Positions 38,215-46,673 of a DNA stretch of 64,000 nucleotides are shown here, piece by piece. The stretch covers positions 4,220,001-4,284,000 of the forward strand of contig NZ_CP117425.1 of the NCBI RefSeq assembly GCF_030687295.1. Reading direction: 5' to 3'. This DNA is from Pseudomonas beijingensis. GTDB taxonomy: Bacteria; Pseudomonadota; Gammaproteobacteria; Pseudomonadales; Pseudomonadaceae. The translations under genes and the position numbers were made by a program. The first letter of the stretch is position 1, and every line of letters begins with the position of its first letter. The notes beneath the pieces are model-generated. The model searched no databases, was not told the DNA's origin, and worked only from the letters and a program-made list of their open reading frames with translations.

Positions 38215-38519
38215 AAACCCCGGAACACTGCACCGGCCTGCCGGACATTCGCCACGCCATCGACACCCTCGACCGGCAGATCGTCGATGCCTTGGGGCTG
38301 CGCATGCAATACGTCCTCGCGGCCTCGTCCTTCAAGCCTGACCAGGCCAGTATCGCCGCACCGGACCGCGTCGCGGCGATGTTGCCGCAGCGCCGGCGAT
38401 GGGCGCAGGAGGCCGGGCTGGACGGTGAATTCATTGAGGGCCTGTTCAACCAGATCATCCACTGGTACATCGCCGAACAAACGGCGTTCTGGCTGCAAAA
38501 AAAGAGCGCGGCCGTATGA
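38211..38519 (+). CDS. pchB: Isochorismate pyruvate lyase
   Basis: A 102-residue AroQ-fold chorismate-mutase-type protein. LPDIRHAIDTLDRQIVDALG, then FKPDQASIAAPDRVAAML and IIHWYIAEQTAFW match PchB in order and length, including the arginine of helix 1 and the lysine in SSFKPD. It cleaves isochorismate to salicylate and pyruvate in the cytoplasm. It overlaps pchC upstream and pchA downstream by ATGA, in the order pchC-pchB-pchA of enantio-pyochelin loci. Confidence 0.95.
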   Translation: MKTPEHCTGLPDIRHAIDTLDRQIVDALGLRMQYVLAASSFKPDQASIAAPDRVAAMLPQRRRWAQEAGLDGEFIEGLFNQIIHWYIAEQTAFWLQKKSAAV

Positions 38520-39898
38520 ACGAAGCTGCCTTATTGAATGTGTTCGAAGCTGCGCACCAGCTCGCGCTGAAGCATCAGCGTCCCGTCGTCGCCGTGAGCT
38601 CGCGCCCCGCACCGTCCCTCGATCCCTTCGCGCTCTACGAAGCGCACCGGCAGGGCTTTTTCTGGTGCGCTCACTCACCGGGCCTGGCACTGTTCGGCTT
38701 GGGCTGTGCCTGGCAGATCGAAGCTGCGGGGCTCCAGCGATTGGCCGAGGTGAACCGTCAATGGTTCGCGCTGTGCGCCGACGCGGTGATCGATGGCCCC
38801 CATCCACCACTGCTGCTGGGCGGTATGCGTTTCGACACCCAGCAGCCTTGCGCGCCGCACTGGGCGCCGTTTGCCGATGCCAGCTTTCACCTGGCCCAAT
38901 GGTTGCTCAGCGAGGACGCCGACGGCCGCTGGCTGCGTTGCCAGTGCGTGGTGGAACCCGGTAGCGATCCGGCCGCATTGGCGCTTGCCAATCTGGCGGC
39001 GTACCAACAGCTTTTCCCGACGCCACACTCGCCCGAATCGTGCCCCGCGGTCATCGAACGCAATGCATTGCCCGCGCCGCAGTGGCAAGCCAAAGTCGCC
39101 AACGCCTTGCAGGCCATCGACAGCGGCGACCTGAGCAAAGTGGTGCTCGCCCGCCATATTGAATATCAGCTGGACGCCGCCCTCGATAGCGGCGCCGTCA
39201 TGCGCCGGCTGTACGAGCGGCGCAACCAGACCCACCTGTTCGCCCTGCACCGAGGAGACAGCTGTTTCATGGGCGCAACGCCGGAGCGGCTGCTCAGTTG
39301 CCAGGAAAGCCATCTGAGCACCCATGCCCTCGCGGGTAGCGCTCGTCGCGCCCCAACGCCCGAGAAAGACCAGGAAGCAGGCGCAGGCTTGTTAGCGGAT
39401 CCCAAGGAACTGCATGAACACCAACTGGTGGTGCAAACCATCCTGCAAGGCTTGTACGGCATCGTCAACGAGCTACAAGCGGCAACCCAACCCGAGCTTT
39501 TAAAACTGGCCACGGTGCAGCATTTGAGTACCCCGATCAGCGCCCGGCTGAAAGAAGGGCACAGCTTGCTGGACGGTATCCAGGCCTTGCACCCCACCCC
39601 GGCGGTTGGAGGTTTGCCGGGCGCGACAGCCATGGGCTTCATTCGTCATCACGAAGGTTTCGACCGGGGCTGGTACGCGGCCCCCATAGGCTGGCTGGAC
39701 TCTCGGGGCAACGGCGATTTCCTGGTGGCCCTGCGCTCAGCACTGATGACACCTGCGCATTGCCACTTGTTCGCAGGCTGCGGGATTGTTCAAGGATCTC
39801 GACCGGCCGATGAATATGAGGAAACCCAAATCAAGCTGGCGAGCATGGAACAGGCCTTGCACCTCTCATACGCTAACGGCTACAGGTCAGGGTATTGA
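38516..39898 (+). CDS. pchA: Isochorismate synthase
   Basis: A 460-residue chorismate-binding enzyme. Family motifs are SKVVLARH, LAGSARRAPTPEKD, HPTPAVGGLPG and the C-terminal AGCGIVQGSRPADEYEETQI, which holds magnesium-binding glutamates. It converts chorismate to isochorismate for pchB. Length fits PchA. It is the last gene of the rightward operon, whose genes are nearly all overlapping from the second NRPS onward, and is followed by a strong hairpin at 39911-39935. Confidence 0.95.
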   Translation: MNEAALLNVFEAAHQLALKHQRPVVAVSSRPAPSLDPFALYEAHRQGFFWCAHSPGLALFGLGCAWQIEAAGLQRLAEVNRQWFALCADAVIDGPHPPLLLGGMRFDTQQPCAPHWAPFADASFHLAQWLLSEDADGRWLRCQCVVEPGSDPAALALANLAAYQQLFPTPHSPESCPAVIERNALPAPQWQAKVANALQAIDSGDLSKVVLARHIEYQLDAALDSGAVMRRLYERRNQTHLFALHRGDSCFMGATPERLLSCQESHLSTHALAGSARRAPTPEKDQEAGAGLLADPKELHEHQLVVQTILQGLYGIVNELQAATQPELLKLATVQHLSTPISARLKEGHSLLDGIQALHPTPAVGGLPGATAMGFIRHHEGFDRGWYAAPIGWLDSRGNGDFLVALRSALMTPAHCHLFAGCGIVQGSRPADEYEETQIKLASMEQALHLSYANGYRSGY

Positions 39899-39910
39899 GG
39901 TCTATGCCAA

Positions 39911-39935
39911 GCCGCCCTGGGTCATCCAGGGCGGC
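39911..39935. terminator. Hairpin after pchA, probably bidirectional terminator
   Basis: A perfect 10-base stem, gccgccctgg and ccagggcggc, with a 5-base loop sits between convergent pchA and the lipocalin-like gene. There is no clear run of T on either side, so termination strength is uncertain. Confidence 0.6.
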
Positions 39936-39953
39936 ACGCACGACGCATCGAAA

Positions 39954-40460
39954 TCACCTTACACGCTCAAAGACGATGTGAACCTTCGCCCCATCGGGAC
40001 GGCGAAAGTCTTCCACCATCCGGTCGCCGTCGACCTTCAACTGCAGGTCGTCCCGGGTACGCACAGCGCCCACCCAGTTCGGGAACGTAGACCCTTTGAC
40101 CGTGTTGCCTGTGAACTCACCGTTCTGGTCGACGGTATAGCGCCCGAAGAAACCGATGCTCCCCGCCAGCGCTGCCCGGTTCTCCTCATCGGTGCCTTCA
40201 CCACGCACATTGGATCGAAACGCCGGCACGCGCGGATCAGTGAGCACTTCGACAAACGTCAGCTCTGGCGTGAAGACGAGCCAGCCATGAGGATTGGGGC
40301 CGTAAGCATCCGATACACTGCCCTGACTCTCAACGGTTGCGCTGACCATACGCCATGTCCCGACCAAGGCGTTTTCTTTGCCCGTAAACACGCTGGAGCA
40401 CGCCGATAAGGCAACGATCGCACCGACTGCCAGTACCTTGTTTTTCAGACGCATCCGCAT
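39954..40460 (-). CDS. Lipocalin-like lipoprotein
   Basis: A protein of about 168 residues with an N-terminal lipoprotein signal (KVLAVGAIVALSACSS, lipobox LSAC), so the mature protein is likely lipid-anchored. The rest fits a lipocalin-like domain: LVGTWRMVSAT, HGWLVFTPEL, FFGRYTVDQNG. I choose ATG 40460 because it overlaps the transporter stop (TGATG); a GTG one codon earlier and an ATG two codons later are alternatives. It may bind a small hydrophobic molecule. It is convergent with pchA and co-transcribed with the upstream transporter gene; a link to the siderophore is not evident. Confidence 0.75.
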   Translation of the reverse strand: MRMRLKNKVLAVGAIVALSACSSVFTGKENALVGTWRMVSATVESQGSVSDAYGPNPHGWLVFTPELTFVEVLTDPRVPAFRSNVRGEGTDEENRAALAGSIGFFGRYTVDQNGEFTGNTVKGSTFPNWVGAVRTRDDLQLKVDGDRMVEDFRRPDGAKVHIVFERVR

Positions 40461-41848
40461 CACCTTTCACTCGCCGCAACAACGCGACGGACAATAGAGT
40501 GGGTTTCATCCTGGTCGGCGCGGTCTTCATCCCTGGCCGCAATGGCCGCCAAGCGTAGCTCCCGCGAAGCGGCATTGTCCGCCCGCCGCCCCAGTTGCCA
40601 GCCCAAGTAACCCCACAGCAGCGCGCAACAGGCGCCCATCATCGCGGCCGGGCCGGCGCCTTGCCCGAGCAGGTCGAGCAGACTCTTGGCCCAGCCGCTC
40701 ATGGCGTCACCCGCGCGATAAACCACGGTGTCGATGAAGTTCTTGGCCTTGTATTTGCTCTCGGCATCCAACGGCGCGAACAGCATTTCCCGGCCAGGTC
40801 GGACGAACGCGTACTCGCCGATCCGTCGCACGATCATCAGCGCCGCCAGCAGCGCGAACCCCGGCGCCAATGCCAGGCCGAGGAAGCCGAAGCACATGAG
40901 CAACGGCACGATGGCCAGCAAAGCACGCACCCCCAACTTCGGCGCGATGCGGCCGGTGATGAACAGCTGGGACAGCAACGCACCGGCCTGCACGATGATG
41001 TCGATGGTGCCGAAGATGCGCACTTGTGCCTCGCGATCGGGATAGAGCTCGGCCACCAGGCGCGCTTGCTCGAAATAGAGAAAGGTGCTGACCGTCGCCA
41101 ACAACACGACGAACCCGGCGATGCCCAACAGGTAAGGTGACCTGAGCACGGCCGTCAAACCGCTGAACGGGTTGCCCTGCAGTGGCTGCCGGGGGCTTTG
41201 CGTCGGCGCGGCGCCCGGACGCCCAGCCCCGCCCGTTTCGCGCCATCCCATCAACGCCCGTTTCAACACCAGCGTGACACCGAGCAACAAGGCCGCCAGC
41301 AGCATCAACCCCGAGGCGCCGAGGGGACCAATGAGCAGCGCGCTCAAGGCCGGCCCCAGCAGGCCGCCGACGCTGGCGCCCGCGGCGATGAAGGCAAACA
41401 GACGCTTGGCCTGCTCGCTGTCGAATACATCCGCCATCAGGCTCCAGGCCACGGAGACGACGAACAGGTTATAGACCGATATCCAGACGTAAAAGACCCG
41501 GGCCAACGCGATACTGTCCGGCTGGAACTGGAACAGCTCGACGAACATCAGCAGGTTGAAGCCGAAGAAGCCGTACACCCAGTCGATCAGGCGCAGGCGT
41601 GGCACTCGAGAACTTAGCCAGGCGAATAACGGCACAGCCGCCAGCATGACCAGGAAGGTCGCGGTAAACAGCCATTGCAAGTTCTCCACCCCCGCCGCGA
41701 TGCCCATCGACTCACGGATCGGGCGCAGCATGAAGTAACCGGTGAAAAGGCAAAGAAATAGCAGGAACCCGCACAGCGCCGGGCGCAACTCGCCGTCGCG
41801 GGCGTTCAGGGCGAGACTCAGTCGGTGCAAATAGGGAAACGTACTCAT
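40460..41848 (-). CDS. MFS/NTT-type membrane transporter
   Basis: A 462-residue protein with about 11-12 membrane segments, for example ALCGFLLFLCLFTGYFML, FLVMLAAVPLFAWLSS and GIAGFVVLLATVSTFLYF. The opening GELRPALCGFLLFLCLFTGY and FMLRPIRESMGI resemble proteins of the nucleotide-transporter/MFS group common in proteobacteria. Substrate is unknown. It overlaps the lipocalin-like gene by the shared TGATG, so both are made from one transcript. Confidence 0.78.
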   Translation of the reverse strand: MSTFPYLHRLSLALNARDGELRPALCGFLLFLCLFTGYFMLRPIRESMGIAAGVENLQWLFTATFLVMLAAVPLFAWLSSRVPRLRLIDWVYGFFGFNLLMFVELFQFQPDSIALARVFYVWISVYNLFVVSVAWSLMADVFDSEQAKRLFAFIAAGASVGGLLGPALSALLIGPLGASGLMLLAALLLGVTLVLKRALMGWRETGGAGRPGAAPTQSPRQPLQGNPFSGLTAVLRSPYLLGIAGFVVLLATVSTFLYFEQARLVAELYPDREAQVRIFGTIDIIVQAGALLSQLFITGRIAPKLGVRALLAIVPLLMCFGFLGLALAPGFALLAALMIVRRIGEYAFVRPGREMLFAPLDAESKYKAKNFIDTVVYRAGDAMSGWAKSLLDLLGQGAGPAAMMGACCALLWGYLGWQLGRRADNAASRELRLAAIAARDEDRADQDETHSIVRRVVAASER

Positions 41849-41885
41849 AGGGACTCCAGGGAGACGGCCACAAGACAGGGGACGA

Positions 41886-41906
41886 GCGCGGGACGGATGC
41901 CCGCGC
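41886..41906. terminator. Hairpin downstream of the SDR gene
   Basis: gcgcggg and cccgcgc form a 7-base GC stem with a 7-base loop in the 69-base gap between the SDR stop and the transporter start on the minus strand. No T-run follows. It may be an attenuator or partial terminator. Confidence 0.35.
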
Positions 41907-41917
41907 CCGGGGTTGCA

Positions 41918-42970
41918 TCAGCGGTAGGTCACGCCGGTCAGGCGCTCGGAGACGGACCAGAGCCGTTCGGCATCCGCCTGCGTGCTCGCGGCGGGCGGCG
42001 TCTTGGCGAAACCCAACGGCCCGCGTCGTTCTTCGTCGCCGGTCGGGCCGTAATAAGCCCCGCCCACGGCTTGGGCAGCCGTGGCGGCATACAACGTAGG
42101 CAACGCCCCTTGCGCCGCCGAGTGGTACGCGTCGCGGTCCTTTGCCCAGCGCCGGCCGAACTCGCTGTCGAGACCGGGCCCCCGTGCGACCAACTCCGTG
42201 ATCGCCACGCCGGGATGCGCCGCCATGCTGCGAATGCCCCAGTTCTCAGCGTCACTGCGCCGCTGCAAGGCAAAGGCCCAGTGCAGGACGGCCAGTTTCG
42301 ATTGTGCGTAGGCCGCGTACGGGTCGTACTTCCGCTCGCTCTGAAGGTCATCGAAGTTCATCGCACCGCGCGCCGCGGCAATGCTTGACAGGCTCACCAC
42401 ACGGGCATCCTGGCTTTTACGCAAGAGCGGCACCAACAGGCCGGTCAGCGCGAAGTGCCCCAGGTAGTTGGTGGCCAACTGAAGCTCAAAGCCATCCGCG
42501 GACGTGCCCCGCTCCGGAGGCGCCATGACGGCGGCGTTGTTGATCAATACGTCGAGGCGCGGCAGCCGTTGATTGAGACGTTGGGCCAAGTCGCGCACGG
42601 ATGAAAGATCGGCCAGGTCCACGGTCTCGAACTGCACCTTGGCGTCGGGTACGGACTCGCGAATACGCGCGATGGCCTGCGCGCCGCGCTCCGGGTTACG
42701 CGCGGCGATGATGACCTCGGCGCCGACACGCGCCAAGGCCAGCGCGTCCTCGTAGCCCATGCCACTGGTGCCACCCGTGACCAGGACAATTCGACCTTTC
42801 TGGGAGGGCATGTCGTGGGTTGACCAATCCGGTTTCGGAGCAACACGATCGGACGCTCCAACACTCAGCGCACCGAGCAGCGCGACGCCAGCAGCAAAGG
42901 TTCTCGCTATTCTCGCAAGCCAGCCCACGTTGCTCGTGCGGCCAATGGCAGGTGTTGTTCTATTGCACAT
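41918..42970 (-). CDS. Short-chain dehydrogenase/reductase with N-terminal signal-like segment
   Basis: A 350-residue SDR. The cofactor motif is TGGTSGMG (about residues 66-73), followed by NNAAVM, the catalytic Ser region VVSLSSIAA and YAQSKLAVL (Tyr-x-x-x-Lys). It resembles retinol-dehydrogenase/WW-oxidoreductase-like SDRs. Unusually, the first 40 residues contain a hydrophobic segment, IARTFAAGVALLGALSVGAS, suggesting membrane anchoring or export, whereas most SDRs are cytoplasmic. Substrate unknown. Confidence 0.85.
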   Translation of the reverse strand: MCNRTTPAIGRTSNVGWLARIARTFAAGVALLGALSVGASDRVAPKPDWSTHDMPSQKGRIVLVTGGTSGMGYEDALALARVGAEVIIAARNPERGAQAIARIRESVPDAKVQFETVDLADLSSVRDLAQRLNQRLPRLDVLINNAAVMAPPERGTSADGFELQLATNYLGHFALTGLLVPLLRKSQDARVVSLSSIAAARGAMNFDDLQSERKYDPYAAYAQSKLAVLHWAFALQRRSDAENWGIRSMAAHPGVAITELVARGPGLDSEFGRRWAKDRDAYHSAAQGALPTLYAATAAQAVGGAYYGPTGDEERRGPLGFAKTPPAASTQADAERLWSVSERLTGVTYR

Positions 42971-43015
42971 GGTGATGGTCCCTGTCTGAAGAAATGAACC
43001 GGCATCGCCGGACGG

Positions 43016-43276
43016 TCACTGGTTCGAGCACGCCTCAGCCAACTGCAGAAAGCTGACGTGCTTCTTTATTCCTTGGGTGTTCAGGTAGGTCATCTTGGCT
43101 TGCACGACCTCGCATACCGGTGATGTCGCCTCCTCGATATGGATGACCCTGGCGATGTCCAGCGGCATGCCATATTCATAGGCCGGGAACTGCGGTTGTT
43201 CTTTGGCGAGCAGCGGCGAGCCGCTCAAGGAGATGACTGCCAGCAGGCCGGCAATCGACAGGTTTCGAATATTCAT
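43016..43276 (-). CDS. Small exported DUF2790 protein
   Basis: An 86-residue protein starting MNIRNLSIAGLLAVISLSGS with a clear signal peptide ending near LLAKEQ. The mature part (FPAYEYGMPLDIARVIHIEE, then CEVVQAKMTYLNTQGIKKHV) matches the Pseudomonas DUF2790 family: a short periplasmic protein with two cysteines and a YL..G.....Y/V..LA-like tail. The start at 43276 is preferred over one four codons upstream because it begins the signal peptide directly. Such proteins often sit beside metal-sensing two-component genes, as here. Function unknown. Confidence 0.82.
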   Translation of the reverse strand: MNIRNLSIAGLLAVISLSGSPLLAKEQPQFPAYEYGMPLDIARVIHIEEATSPVCEVVQAKMTYLNTQGIKKHVSFLQLAEACSNQ

Positions 43277-43406
43277 AGTGGGCTCCACGACACTGTCCTC
43301 GTTGGGATGGTCGTAGCACTCTAGGAGGGGGCGACTGACGTCAAGGTGACTGCTGGCTGACGGGAAGATGTCAAACGGGGGCGGACTTTACTCGCGGCGG
43401 CGACGA

Positions 43407-44781
43407 TTAAGGCGCCGCCTGGTTCATCAAGGAAAATCCAAAGGTATTGAGCCCATTCTCGCTGTGGGCGAATACGCGCCCACCGTGCATGGACGCCACC
43501 GCACGCACGATGGAAAGACCCAGGCCATGGTGCGCATCGCTTCGCGCCCGGGCGGTGTCGGCACGGTAGAAACGCTCGAACAAGCGTTCCAGATGTACGT
43601 TGTCGATGGGCTCCCCGGCATTGGAAACGCTCACTTCGACCTGCCTGTCGTGGCTGACCAGGCTCACCGTAATGGTGCTGGTCGGCACCGCGTAGCGCGC
43701 CGCGTTCTGTATCAGATTGGCCAGGGAGCGGTGAAAAAGGCGTCGGTCGATGCACACGCGCATGTCGCCTTGGATCAGCACGTTCAGCTGTTTGTCATGC
43801 AGCACCGGCTCCAGATACTCCACCGTCTTCGACGCCTCTTCATAAAGCGAGACATCACTGAGCTCGGTTGCCCGCTGCCCGCTCTCGGCCCCGGCCAGGA
43901 ACAGCATGTCGTTGACGATGGTGCCCATCCGTTCCAGCTCTTCGAGGTTCGACTGCAGCAAGTCCTGAAGCTCGCCCACCTCACGCCCGTGGGCCAATGC
44001 CACCTGGGTCTGTCCGATCAGGTTGGTCAGGGGCGTTCGCAACTCATGGGCCACATTGGCGTTGAACCCTTCGAGCTGACACCAGGCCGCTTCCTGGCGC
44101 GCCAGGGCGCCGTTGAACGACACCGCCAGTTCCTGCAATTCGCCTGGCAGTGCCTCGGTGTCCAGGCGTTGCTTCGAATCCCCCGGCGGCAGGCTATTGG
44201 CTTGACGGCTCAAGCGCCTCACCGGCCCCAAGCCGAAACGCGCGATCCAGTAACCGAGCAGCGCAACCAGGCCGATGCCCAACGCAGAGGTCAGGATCAG
44301 TATCTTGGTGAAGTGGTCCAGGGTCTTCCTGAACGGCGTTGAATCCAGCCCCACGATAAAGCGCAGTTCCGGACGATCCCCCATGGCAGGAATGGTCTTG
44401 AGCAATGCCATCATGGGTCGCTCTCGCTCAGGCAGATCGACGGTAAACAGCCCATCGGAGCGCTTCGACCAATCCTGGCCGTCCGGCATCGCCCCGCCGT
44501 AGCTGAAGGCCGGGTTGTCCACCAGGATCCAATAGCGGACCCGCTCATCCGCGGGCGTCAGGCCGTCGAGCTTCTGGCGCAAGCCAACCCAGAACGTCGG
44601 CGAATCGTATTTCGCCAACACCGGGTCGAGCACGGAATGGCGCAGGATCAGCTCGTTCTGCATCTGCTCGTCGAGCGATTGTTTCAAGGAACAGCGCAAC
44701 AGCGTCGCGCTGACCGACATGATCAGCAGGACAGCGAGGGCAAACATCAGGGGCGAGCCGCTTGGCGATCGATCTTTTCAT
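43407..44781 (-). CDS. Heavy-metal-type sensor histidine kinase (frameshifted)
   Basis: Joined across one frameshift the protein has about 457 residues and starts [20 protein letters not shown], a first membrane helix. A periplasmic sensor, a second helix (ILILTSALGIGLVALLGYWI), HAMP, the H-box NVAHELRTPLTNL and ATPase motifs ending HHGLGLSIVRAVASMHGGRV follow. This fits the CopS/IrlS/CusS group. The break is in GGGG (plus strand) at 44750-44753; three bases restore the frame. ATG 44781 overlaps the regulator stop. It should phosphorylate the adjacent regulator in response to a metal or envelope signal. Confidence 0.85.
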
Positions 44782-45486
44782 CAAGGCGTACCCGTCTGCC
44801 TGCCATCTGCCTCTCGGCTTTCCAGTACATAGCCCATGCCGCGGACGGTATGCAGCAGCTTGCGCGGATACGGGGCATCCACCTTGGCGCGGACGCGCTT
44901 GATCGCGACCTCGACAACGTTGGCGTCACTGTCGAAATTCATGTCCCAGACCTGCTCGGCAATCATCAGCTTGGAAAGAATTTCGCCCTGATGCCGCGCC
45001 AACAGACTCAACAGACAGAACTCCTTGGCCGTCAAGTCCAGCCGCAGCCCGCCCCGGGTCACCTTGCGCGCTTGCAAATCGACCTCCAGGTCGTCGATGC
45101 GCAAATGCGTCAGGTCAGCCGTGTCGCCGGCGCGACGACGGATCAAGGCCTGGACACGCGCGACGAGCTCGGCAAATGAAAAAGGTTTGCCCAAGTAATC
45201 ATCGGCGCCCTCGCGCAGCCCTCGAATGCGGTCATCCACCGTGCCCCTGGCCGACAGCATGATGAACCGGGGTTTTCTTGTGCAGGCGCAGGCCTTGCAG
45301 CACGTCGTAACCGTCCTTGCCCGGCAGCATCACATCCAGGATCACCACGTCGTAGTCCCATTCCAACGCGTAGTGCAGGCCATCGATGCCATTCGTGGCG
45401 ACGTCGACGATGTAGCCGAGCTCGGTCAAGCCACGATGGACGTAGGAAGAGGTTTTTTCTTCGTCCTCGACAATAAGCAAGCGCAT
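44781..45486 (-). CDS. OmpR-family response regulator, CopR/IrlR type (frameshifted)
   Basis: Joined across one frameshift it gives 234 residues, the normal OmpR-family length. The receiver domain begins [16 protein letters not shown], with the phospho-aspartate in [13 protein letters not shown] and the lysine in LGKPFSF. The winged-helix domain follows ([31 protein letters not shown]). The break lies at 45265-45266 where AA (plus strand) should be A; restoring it gives KTPVIMLSARG. Start ATG 45486 is taken because it begins the receiver domain. Confidence 0.87.
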
Positions 45487-45560
45487 CAGGTGAATCCTCT
45501 GCAGCAACGGGGCAACCCAGTGAGTCTAGACAGCCAAGGTGTCTGGAGGCTGACGGCTTC

Positions 45561-45576
45561 CTGACATTCTTGTCAG
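45561..45576. promoter_or_regulatory. Perfect palindrome upstream of the response regulator
   Basis: ctgaca-ttct-tgtcag is a perfect 6-4-6 inverted repeat about 75 bases before the regulator start. A ggctgacgg block lies just before it and also occurs before the DUF2790 gene (near 43352), suggesting the regulator could control both. Binding is not shown. Confidence 0.35.
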
Positions 45577-45617
45577 AAACGGCTCAATAGCCGGTCCCGA
45601 CGTTAAACAGCCACCGC

Positions 45618-46550
45618 TCAGAGGGATACCATTTCCGCAGGAGAGAAATCGGCGAGCAATTCGATGAAGGATTGACGCAACCAACGATTCGCCGGGTCAT
45701 GGTGGAACCGCGTATGCCAGTAAAGATGAATGTCGTAGCCGCAAATGTCCCAAGGCAGCGGCACCAGGCGCACATCGGTGATTTCGGCGAAGCGCCGGCC
45801 GACCGCCAGGGGCACGGTGGCGATCATGTCGGACTCGGCCACCAGAAACGGCACGCCCATGAACCGTGGCAGGCTGAAACGTACCTGGCGAGTGACGCCA
45901 TGGCCAGCCAGTTCACGGTCCAGCACACTCATGCCGCGCTCTTCGGCCTGGACCGCGACGTGCACAGCGGCCTGGTACTTTTCGGCGCTGATGCTGTCGC
46001 CGATGGTGGGGTGATCGTTGCGCACGATGCACACGAATGAGTGACTGTATAGCGCCCGATGCCGGATCGAGGTATTGAGCAAACGCGGGAAATAGCCGAT
46101 GGCCGCGTCCACCTCGCCGGCGTCCAGCCCCTCCTCCAATTGCTCCGACGACAAGGCCTGGGTGCGAATTCGCAAATTCGGTGCGGCTTTGTCGAGCATG
46201 CGCATCAGCCGGGGCAGGAACACCATTTCGCCAATGTCCGACATGCACAGCACCAGTTGTCGGTCGGAATGTTCGGGGACGAACCCCGTGGACGGCAACA
46301 CTTCGCTGCTGACCATCTCCAGGATGCGTTGCACCGGCTCGGCGATCTGCAGGGCCCTGGCGGTTGGCTGCATGCCGCGGGAGGTACGGATGAACAACGG
46401 ATCGTCGAACAGCGTGCGTAGCTTGGCCAGGGCGAAGCTCATGGCCGGCTGGCTGAGCCCCATGAGATCACCGGCCAGGGTCACGCTGTGCTTTTTGCGC
46501 AGCGCATCGAAGACCTTCAGCAGGTTGAGATCGACGTCCTTGATATCCAT
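45618..46550 (-). CDS. LysR-family regulator of the dehydratase/aconitase-X operon
   Basis: A 310-residue LysR-type protein. I start at ATG 46550 (MDIKDVDLNLLKVFDALRKK), the standard LysR opening; the frame is open further upstream but that part would be unlike the family. The helix-turn-helix is SVTLAGDLMGLSQPAMSFAL, followed by LRTLFDDPLFIRTSRGM. The rest is the effector-binding domain in the NodD/NahR/LeuO-like subgroup. It is divergent from the IlvD/Edd gene and probably controls the 46674-55729 operon. Confidence 0.9.
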   Translation of the reverse strand: MDIKDVDLNLLKVFDALRKKHSVTLAGDLMGLSQPAMSFALAKLRTLFDDPLFIRTSRGMQPTARALQIAEPVQRILEMVSSEVLPSTGFVPEHSDRQLVLCMSDIGEMVFLPRLMRMLDKAAPNLRIRTQALSSEQLEEGLDAGEVDAAIGYFPRLLNTSIRHRALYSHSFVCIVRNDHPTIGDSISAEKYQAAVHVAVQAEERGMSVLDRELAGHGVTRQVRFSLPRFMGVPFLVAESDMIATVPLAVGRRFAEITDVRLVPLPWDICGYDIHLYWHTRFHHDPANRWLRQSFIELLADFSPAEMVSL

Positions 46551-46590
46551 ATTTTGGATTTTATCTATAAGTGAAATAAGGTTTTCGGAT

Positions 46591-46637
46591 TCTAGGTCGA
46601 AGCCTAGACTCGGCACAAGATCGTTAACTCGATTAAC
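46591..46637. promoter_or_regulatory. Two inverted repeats, candidate LysR operators
   Basis: Two perfect inverted repeats occur in the 123-base divergent gap: tctagg-tcgaag-cctaga at 46591-46608 and gttaa-ctcga-ttaac at 46623-46637. Either could be the operator for the flanking LysR regulator; the second contains a T-N11-A core. They sit 35 to 85 bases before the IlvD/Edd start. Confidence 0.45.
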
Positions 46638-46673
46638 CGAATTGGCATCCCCATAACAATAACGGAGCACACC

